64,000 nucleotides of DNA, from the NCBI RefSeq assembly GCF_030816195.1, contig NZ_JAUSXS010000001.1, positions 1,263,501-1,327,500 on the forward strand, given 5' to 3'. The position numbers and the translations under genes are program-made. Below are positions 57,467-64,000 of this stretch, piece by piece (within the stretch, counting starts at the first letter, position 1; every line of letters starts with the position of its first letter). This DNA is from Pseudomonas sp. W4I3. Lineage in GTDB: Bacteria > Pseudomonadota > Gammaproteobacteria > Pseudomonadales > Pseudomonadaceae. The notes under the pieces are model-generated. The model worked only from the letters and a program-made list of their open reading frames with translations. It was not told the DNA's origin and made no database searches.

Positions 57467-57759
57467 TTTCTTCGGCCAAACAGCACCTTTAGATGAGAGG
57501 GCAACTGCTTTTTTAGGACATCGTTCTCGGCTTCCAGCAACGCCAACCTGGCCTGCAGCGAATCAATCAGATCCTGATCCTGAGGACGCGTCGTTTGCGC
57601 TGCTCCTACCTGCTCCTTGCGCCATCGCGAAACCCAGCGTCGCAGCGCCGTCGGCCCCACACCCGTTTGCTCGCACGCCTTAGGCACTGAGTAGTTCAAC
57701 TCAACGACCAGACGAATCGCTTCGGCTTTTTCTTCGGCTGTAACGATCCGAAATCCCAT
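57463..57759 (-). CDS. IS3-family transposase OrfA
   Basis: 98-residue DNA-binding subunit: an HTH region (KAEAIRLVVELNYSVPKACEQTGVGPTALRRWVSRW) recognises the IS ends, and a C-terminal leucine-zipper-like segment (LQARLALLEAENDVLKKQL) promotes multimerisation. It overlaps orfB by four bases. The start lies about 55 bases inside the right end of the element. Confidence 0.93.
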   Translation of the reverse strand: MGFRIVTAEEKAEAIRLVVELNYSVPKACEQTGVGPTALRRWVSRWRKEQVGAAQTTRPQDQDLIDSLQARLALLEAENDVLKKQLPSHLKVLFGRRK

Positions 57760-57916
57760 GACGCTTCCTTAGGTTGATACTCCTACATCATGGTCCATAA
57801 ATATTGAGCCACAACAGCTTGCTCGCGAAGCACTCAAGGTCACCGCGTTTATTCAGAAATAACGCGTTGTCTGGGCGTTTTTCGCGAGCAGGCTCGCTCC
57901 TACAGTGAGGCGGTTG

Positions 57917-59617
57917 TCAGAACAGGAAATATCGCTGCGCCATTGGCAGCACGTCGGCGGGTTCGCACCATAGCAACACGCCGTCAGCCTTGACCTGATA
58001 CGTCTGCGGGTCCACCTCGATATCCGGCAGGTAGTCGTTGTGGATCAGGTCGGTTTTCTGCACATCACGGCACCCCTTGACCACGGCAATCTGCTTTTTC
58101 AAACCCAGCGCCTCGGGCAGGCCGGCGTCCTGTGCCGCCTGGCTGATAAAGGTCAGGCTGGTGGCATGCAGCGAGCTGCCGAAGCTGGCGAACATCGGTC
58201 GGTAGTGCACCGGCTGCGGCGTCGGGATCGAGGCGTTGGCGTCCCCCATCAGGCTCGAGGCAATCGCGCCGCCCTTGAGGATCAGCGTCGGCTTGATCCC
58301 GAAAAACGCCGGGCGCCACAACACAAGATCCGCCCATTTGCCGACTTCGATGGAACCGACGATGTGGCTGATGCCATGGGTGATCGCCGGGTTGATGGTG
58401 TACTTGGCGATATAGCGCTTGGCGCGGAAGTTATCGTTGCCCGCGCCATCACCCGGCAGCGGGCCGCGCTGTTTTTTCATCTTGTCGGCGGTCTGCCAGG
58501 TGCGCGTGATCACTTCGCCGACGCGGCCCATGGCCTGGCTGTCGGAGCTGATCATCGAGAACGCGCCGAGGTCGTGGAGGATGTCTTCGGCGGCGATGGT
58601 TTCGCGGCGGATGCGGCTTTCGGCGAAGGCCACGTCTTCGGCAATGCTCGGGTCCAGGTGATGGCAGACCATCAGCATGTCCAGGTGTTCATCGATGGTG
58701 TTGCGGGTGAACGGCCGCGTCGGGTTGGTGGAGCTGGGCAGCACGTTGGCAAAGCCGCAGGCCTTGATGATGTCTGGTGCATGGCCGCCACCGGCGCCTT
58801 CGGTGTGGTAGGTGTGAATGGTGCGGCCCTTGAGCGCGGCGAGGGTGGTTTCGACGAAGCCGGATTCGTTGAGGGTGTCGCTGTGGATCGCTACCTGCAC
58901 GTCGTATTCATCGGCGACGCTCAGGCAGTTATCGATGCTGGCGGGCGTGGTGCCCCAGTCTTCGTGCAGCTTCAAACCGATGGCGCCGGCCTTGACCTGC
59001 TCCACCAACGGCTGCGGCAAGCTGGCGTTGCCCTTGCCGGTAAACCCAATGTTCATCGGGAACGAATCGCTGGCCTGCAGCATGCGCGCCAGGTGCCATG
59101 GGCCTGAGGTGCAGGTGGTGGCGTTGGTGCCGGTGGCCGGGCCGGTGCCGCCGCCGATCATGGTGGTGACGCCGCTGGTCAGCGCCTCTTCGATCTGCTG
59201 CGGGCAGATGAAATGCACATGGGAGTCGATGCCGCCGGCGGTGAGGATCATGCCTTCACCGGCGATCACTTCGGTGCTGGCGCCGATGGCCATGGTCACG
59301 CCGGGCTGGATGTCGGGGTTGCCGGCTTTGCCGATGGCGTGGATGCGGCCGTTCTTCAGGCCGACATCGGCCTTGACGATGCCCCAGTGGTCGATGATCA
59401 GCGCGTTGGTGATCAGGGTGTCGACCACTTCATGGGCGAGCAACTGGCTCTGGCCCTGGCCGTCACGGATCACCTTGCCGCCACCGAATTTGACTTCTTC
59501 GCCATAGACGGTGAAGTCCTTTTCGACTTCGACGAACAGCTCGGTGTCGGCCAGGCGCACCTTGTCGCCCACGGTGGGGCCGTACATGTCAGCGTAGGCT
59601 TGGCGGGTGATTTTCAT
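57917..59617 (-). CDS. ureC: Urease alpha subunit UreC
   Basis: Catalytic subunit that hydrolyses urea to ammonia and carbamate at a dinuclear nickel site. 566 residues. Visible: HVHFICPQQ (nickel His pair), carbamylated Lys in [28 protein letters not shown], the flap [20 protein letters not shown] and [20 protein letters not shown]. Last gene of the structural operon; a 118-base gap with a family A repeat separates it from ureB. The IS3 element lies 100 bases beyond its 3' end and does not damage it. Confidence 0.97.
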   Translation of the reverse strand: MKITRQAYADMYGPTVGDKVRLADTELFVEVEKDFTVYGEEVKFGGGKVIRDGQGQSQLLAHEVVDTLITNALIIDHWGIVKADVGLKNGRIHAIGKAGNPDIQPGVTMAIGASTEVIAGEGMILTAGGIDSHVHFICPQQIEEALTSGVTTMIGGGTGPATGTNATTCTSGPWHLARMLQASDSFPMNIGFTGKGNASLPQPLVEQVKAGAIGLKLHEDWGTTPASIDNCLSVADEYDVQVAIHSDTLNESGFVETTLAALKGRTIHTYHTEGAGGGHAPDIIKACGFANVLPSSTNPTRPFTRNTIDEHLDMLMVCHHLDPSIAEDVAFAESRIRRETIAAEDILHDLGAFSMISSDSQAMGRVGEVITRTWQTADKMKKQRGPLPGDGAGNDNFRAKRYIAKYTINPAITHGISHIVGSIEVGKWADLVLWRPAFFGIKPTLILKGGAIASSLMGDANASIPTPQPVHYRPMFASFGSSLHATSLTFISQAAQDAGLPEALGLKKQIAVVKGCRDVQKTDLIHNDYLPDIEVDPQTYQVKADGVLLWCEPADVLPMAQRYFLF

Positions 59618-59658
59618 CTGTGTGCACCTGATAAATATGTGTTGAATGTGAGACCGCT

Positions 59659-59729
59659 ATCGGGGGCAAGCCCCCTCCCACCTTTGATCTGTGAACACGG
59701 CCAAATGTGGGAGGGGGCTTGCCCCCGAT
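59659..59729. repeat. Family A REP pair, short form (A14)
   Basis: ATCGGGGGC..CTCCCAC - spacer TTTGATCTGTGAACACGGCC - GTGGGAG..CCCGAT. It lies inside the urease operon between ureB and ureC, where most bacteria have little or no spacing. Confidence 0.88.
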
Positions 59730-59735
59730 GAGGCC

Positions 59736-61089
<1,354 letters not shown>

Positions 61090-61098
61090 GGCCTTGCC

Positions 61099-61401
61099 TC
61101 AAGCGATGGGCTGGTGGACGGTGACCAGCTTGGTGCCGTCCGGGAAGGTGGCTTCCACCTGGATATCCGGGATCATTTCGGGGATGCCCTCCATCACCTG
61201 TTCACGGCTGAGCAGGGTGGTGCCGTAGTGCATCAGGTCAGCCACGGTACGACCATCGCGAGCGCCTTCCATCAGCGCGGCGGAAATATAGGCGATGGTC
61301 TCCGGGTAGTTGAGCTTCACACCCCGCGCCAGGCGGCGTTCAGCCACCAGGCCTGCGGTGAAGATCAGCAGTTTGTCTTTTTCCCGTGGGGTCAGGTCCA
61401 T
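61099..61401 (-). CDS. ureA: Urease gamma subunit UreA
   Basis: 100-residue structural subunit beginning [20 protein letters not shown] with [21 protein letters not shown] and the C-terminal VTVHQPIA, all canonical. Good AAGGACCTTGAACC leader. A 144-base gap with a family A REPIN separates it from ureD, and it starts the structural subunit block. Confidence 0.97.
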   Translation of the reverse strand: MDLTPREKDKLLIFTAGLVAERRLARGVKLNYPETIAYISAALMEGARDGRTVADLMHYGTTLLSREQVMEGIPEMIPDIQVEATFPDGTKLVTVHQPIA

Positions 61402-61447
61402 GGTTCAAGGTCCTTCAAACAACATTCATAAAAACACTGAAGATCCC

Positions 61448-61537
61448 TGTGGGAGGGGGCTTGCCCCCGATAGCGGTGGGTCAGTAGCAGATGCATTGCC
61501 TGACACTCAGCTATCGGGGGCAAGCCCCCTCCCACAG
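61448..61537. repeat. Family A REPIN, long form (A15)
   Basis: GTGGGAG..CCCGATAGCGGTGGGTCAG ... CCTGACACTCAGCT - ATCGGGGGC..CTCCCAC, inside the urease operon between ureD and ureA. Confidence 0.9.
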
Positions 61538-61545
61538 TTTGATCG

Positions 61546-62385
61546 TCATGTGCTCCAGATTCGTGGTGCGACTGCTTTGCGGCCAAGCAGCGTAGGGCGC
61601 AAAAGTCGCCATAAATCAATCAACCAACCCCGCGCCTGCAGCGCTTCACTGGCCAGGCAGCGCGCGACCAGCAAACCGGGCAGTTGGGTCAAGTCGCCGC
61701 GCACCGCGTGGGGCAGTGAGCGACAGTGTTCCAGCAATTGAGCGTCAATTTCACCGGTCACCAGCAAAGTGGCAAACACCGGTTGCCCATCCAGCCCGAT
61801 AGGCGAATCCAGCAGCCCATCGCCGCCCACAATGCGCTGGCGTTCGTGCCAGAGCAACTGGCCGTCGCGCCGGATATCCAGTTTTGATTGAAAGTGGCCG
61901 AGGTCGAAGCGCTCGTCACTGGCCGGGCGCCCGAGGGCGACCACGTCCCAGTAGAACAACCGCGCGTCGCCGTGCAGTTCGATGCGCGTGGTCAGTTCGG
62001 CCTGGGCGGCGCTGAACGCAATGGTTTCCTGGGGCAGCCACTCCAGCGTCGCACCGGCTTGCACGGTCAGCTCAAGCTGCTGGAACGCAGGGCCGCTGGC
62101 GCGGTACCACTTGGCCGCGCCGGGGCTGGTCAATTGGGCCCAGGCGCCCTCGGCCACCTGCGCGCTGATGTCGAGGCGATCGCCGCCGGCGATGCCGCCG
62201 GGCGGGTGCACGATGATGTGCTGGCACACCTCGGGGCCTTCGGCGTACAGGTGTTTTTGCACGCGCAGCGGGCCGAGGTGGCGGCGCAGCACCGGGCGTG
62301 TGGTGTCGCCGAAACGCGCGTAGCCGAGTTCCAGCTTGGCGTGCCAGCTGGGGGTGAACAGGGCAGGGGTAACGGGCAGGTTCAT
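61546..62385 (-). CDS. ureD: Urease accessory protein UreD
   Basis: Scaffold that binds apo-urease and receives nickel from UreG through UreF. 279 residues with the family core [37 protein letters not shown] and [14 protein letters not shown], then [12 protein letters not shown]. Placed 31 bases after urtE, so urea uptake and urease genes probably share a transcript. Confidence 0.95.
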   Translation of the reverse strand: MNLPVTPALFTPSWHAKLELGYARFGDTTRPVLRRHLGPLRVQKHLYAEGPEVCQHIIVHPPGGIAGGDRLDISAQVAEGAWAQLTSPGAAKWYRASGPAFQQLELTVQAGATLEWLPQETIAFSAAQAELTTRIELHGDARLFYWDVVALGRPASDERFDLGHFQSKLDIRRDGQLLWHERQRIVGGDGLLDSPIGLDGQPVFATLLVTGEIDAQLLEHCRSLPHAVRGDLTQLPGLLVARCLASEALQARGWLIDLWRLLRPTLLGRKAVAPRIWST

Positions 62386-62416
62386 GTTTTTTTGCTTATC
62401 GTTAGGACGCTACAGA

Positions 62417-63115
62417 TTAGATGGTTACAAGACCGCGCACACCTTCGCTTTCCATATTTTCACCTCGGCCCTGCTGCACGATTTCGCCCCGAGACATCAC
62501 CAGGTACTGGTCGGCCAGTTCCGCGGCGAAGTCGTAGAACTGCTCCACCAGCAGGATTGCCATATCGCCGCGTGCCGCGAGTTTCTTGATCACGGCGCCG
62601 ATCTCCTTGATCACCGACGGCTGGATGCCTTCGGTGGGTTCATCGAGAATCAGCAACCGCGGGCGGCTCGCCAGAGCGCGGCCGATGGCCAACTGTTGCT
62701 GCTGGCCGCCGGACAAGTCGCCGCCGCGCCGGTGTTTCATCTGCAGCAGCACCGGGAACAGTTCGTAGATAAAGGCGGGCACTTCCTTGGCTTCGGAGCC
62801 GGGGAAACGCGAAAGGCCCATCAGCAGGTTTTCTTCCACCGTCAGCCTTGCGAAAATTTCCCGGCCCTGAGGCACGTAGGCGATGCCTGCATGCACGCGC
62901 TGGTGCGGCTTGAAGCCGGTGATCGGCTTGCCCTCCCAATTCACCGCGCCTTCCTTGGCCGGCAGCAGGCCCATCAGGCACTTGAGCAGGGTGGTCTTGC
63001 CCACGCCGTTACGCCCGAGCAGGCAGGTGACTTCGCCGATTTTCACGTCAAACGACAGCCCGCGCAGGATGTGGCTACCGCCGTAATATTGGTGCAGCTT
63101 GTCGACTTGCAGCAT
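62417..63115 (-). CDS. urtE: Urea ABC transporter ATPase UrtE
   Basis: Cytoplasmic ATPase of the high-affinity UrtABCDE urea transporter. 232 residues: MLQVDKLHQYYGGSHILRGL, Walker A GRNGVGKTTLLK, signature LSGGQQQQLAIGRAL, Walker B LLILDEPTEGIQP (the TEGIQP ending is characteristic of UrtE) and LVEQFYDFA. The ATG at 63115 was preferred; the open frame continues upstream into a family B repeat. Confidence 0.94.
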   Translation of the reverse strand: MLQVDKLHQYYGGSHILRGLSFDVKIGEVTCLLGRNGVGKTTLLKCLMGLLPAKEGAVNWEGKPITGFKPHQRVHAGIAYVPQGREIFARLTVEENLLMGLSRFPGSEAKEVPAFIYELFPVLLQMKHRRGGDLSGGQQQQLAIGRALASRPRLLILDEPTEGIQPSVIKEIGAVIKKLAARGDMAILLVEQFYDFAAELADQYLVMSRGEIVQQGRGENMESEGVRGLVTI

Positions 63116-63138
63116 TCTCAAAACCTCCTCAATCCCCT

Positions 63139-63236
63139 GTAGGAGCGGGCTTGCTCGCGAAAAACCTGAGGGCGCCGCGTGCATTCAGAATGCCCGCGTT
63201 ATCGTTGACGATCTTCGCGAGCAAGCTCGCTCCTAC
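63139..63236. repeat. Family B REPIN (B6)
   Basis: GTAGGAGCGGGCTTGCTC..GAAAAAC ... GATCTTCGCGAGCAAGC..GCTCCTAC between urtD and urtE. One G in the left arm departs from the consensus. Confidence 0.88.
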
Positions 63237-63248
63237 AGGAAAACCACC

Positions 63249-64000
63249 TTAGCGACCGAGGTACACCTCGATCACGCGCTCATTTTCCTGCACCTGCTCC
63301 AGCGACCCTTCCGCCAGCACGCTGCCCTGATGCAACACGGTGACGTGGTCGGCAATCGAGCCGACAAAGCCCATGTCATGCTCCACCACCATCAGCGAAT
63401 GCTTGCCCGCCAGGCCCTTGAACAGTTCGGCGGTGAATTCGGTTTCGGCGTCGGTCATGCCGGCCACCGGTTCGTCCAGCAGCAACAGTTGTGGGTCTTG
63501 CATCAACAGCATGCCGATCTCCAGAAACTGCTTCTGGCCGTGGGACAGCAACCCGGCCGGGCGCTGTACCGAGGCGGTGAGGCGGATGGTGTTCAGCACC
63601 TCGTCGATGCGGTCTTTCTGCTCGCCGCTCAAACGCGCCCGCAGGCTGGCCCATACGGACTTGTCGGTTTTCTGCGCCAGCTCAAGGTTTTCGAACACGC
63701 TGAGGGCTTCGAACACCGTGGGTTTCTGGAACTTGCGGCCAATGCCGGCCTGGGCGATCTGCACTTCGCTCATGCCGGTCAAGTCCAGCGTCTCGCCGAA
63801 CCAGGCTTTGCCATGGCTGGGCCGGGTCTTGCCGGTGATCACGTCCATCAACGTGGTCTTGCCCGCGCCATTGGGGCCGATGATGCAGCGCAGTTCGCCG
63901 ACGCCGATGTAGAGGTTGAGGTCGTTCAACGCCTTGAAACCATCGAAGCTGACGCTGATGTCCTCCAGGGTCAGGATGGTGCCGTGGCGAGTGTTCAGGC
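63249..64000 (-). CDS. urtD: Urea ABC transporter ATPase UrtD (5' truncated by window edge)
   Basis: Partner ATPase of UrtE. About 250 codons are visible. The frame stays open to the edge and the visible N-terminal part reads LNTRHGTILTLEDISVSFDG, so the true start is outside; the TTG at 63929 is internal. Walker A GPNGAGKTTLMDVITG, FQKPTVFEALSVFENLELA, signature-like LLSHGQKQFLEIGMLL, Walker B LLLLDEPVAGM and EHDMGFVGSIA are present. Upstream urt genes presumably lie beyond the window. Confidence 0.94.
   Translation of the reverse strand, partial: LNTRHGTILTLEDISVSFDGFKALNDLNLYIGVGELRCIIGPNGAGKTTLMDVITGKTRPSHGKAWFGETLDLTGMSEVQIAQAGIGRKFQKPTVFEALSVFENLELAQKTDKSVWASLRARLSGEQKDRIDEVLNTIRLTASVQRPAGLLSHGQKQFLEIGMLLMQDPQLLLLDEPVAGMTDAETEFTAELFKGLAGKHSLMVVEHDMGFVGSIADHVTVLHQGSVLAEGSLEQVQENERVIEVYLGR

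Larger units (their letters stand above)
56594..57816 (-). mobile_element. IS3-family insertion sequence, complete (1223 bp)
   Basis: Ends are TG...CA, with about 40-bp imperfect inverted repeats: left TGTAGCGGTCCAG..GGACCAT..TGTAGGAGTAT, right (reversed) TGTTGTGGCTCAA..GGACCAT..TGTAGGAGTAT. A 3-bp target duplication GCT flanks it at 56591-56593 and 57817-57819. Both orfA and orfB are intact and overlap by four bases, so the copy looks functional. Confidence 0.92.
56581..57903. repeat. Family B REPIN (B5), split by an IS element
   Basis: Left part GTAGGAGCGAGCT at 56581-56593; the right part resumes GCTTGCTCGCGAAG at 57817 and continues to the closing CGCTCCTAC at 57903. Removing the IS and one GCT restores a standard 100-bp family B element. 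Confidence 0.9.

Overview
The window is chromosomal DNA from a Pseudomonas, most likely of the P. fluorescens group. Support comes from the GC-rich codon use, azurin, the hisZ-purA-rnr-rlmB-rpsF-rpsR-rplI-dnaB backbone, the amaB/amaA pipecolate genes, and two REP/REPIN-type repeat families. Family A has a GTGGGAGGGGGCTTGCC core and family B a GTAGGAGCGAGCTTGCTC core. About 21 copies sit in intergenic gaps. No plasmid, phage or CRISPR was seen. Species assignment is inference from sequence character, not from a search.

Layout: 0-2.3 kb holds hisZ (5' cut by the window edge) and purA. 2.4-7.1 kb has a chemoreceptor and a reverse-strand ferric-type ABC permease plus binding protein. 7.2-7.5 kb carries two identical tRNA-Leu(CAG) genes. 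7.7-17.4 kb is core: rnr-rlmB, rpsF-rpsR-(DUF2232 membrane gene)-rplI, dnaB and a YgiQ-type radical SAM gene. 17.6-19.0 kb is an unrecognised two-gene unit with foreign-looking codon use. 19.2-26.0 kb is a transglutaminase / ATP-grasp / transglutaminase operon of unknown product. 26.1-29.3 kb has azurin and the NAD salvage genes pncB-nadE. 29.5-33.5 kb is the lysine/pipecolate locus amaB, amaA with a frameshifted divergent lysR. 33.8-39.0 kb is a complete branched-chain amino-acid ABC transporter (braC/livHMGF). 39.8-42.9 kb has an SDR, a CDF-like transporter and an AGE-family epimerase.

Urease is split. The accessory genes ureE-ureF-ureG-hupE lie at 43.0-45.5 kb. The structural operon urtD-urtE-ureD-ureA-GNAT-GNAT-ureB-ureC lies at 57.9-64.0 kb and runs off the right edge. 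Between them are an NlpC/P60 hydrolase, a DesT-like TetR regulator, AsmA, a bacterioferritin-like protein, a divergent EamA/AraC pair, PsiF, an AI-2E-family permease, a divergent Hsp70-like/DnaJ-like pair, and a complete IS3-family element inserted inside a family-B repeat.

Regulatory theme: three good matches to the sigma-54 -24/-12 promoter precede braC, ureE and the transglutaminase/ATP-grasp operon. With urease, urea transport, branched-chain amino-acid uptake and pipecolate catabolism, this makes the window rich in nitrogen-acquisition functions. Other notable sites are an Anr-like box before azurin, a sigma-32-like promoter before the DnaJ-like gene, a repeated operator between the EamA and AraC genes, and a cluster of DnaA-box-like 9-mers in the gene-free stretch at 39.1-39.8 kb.
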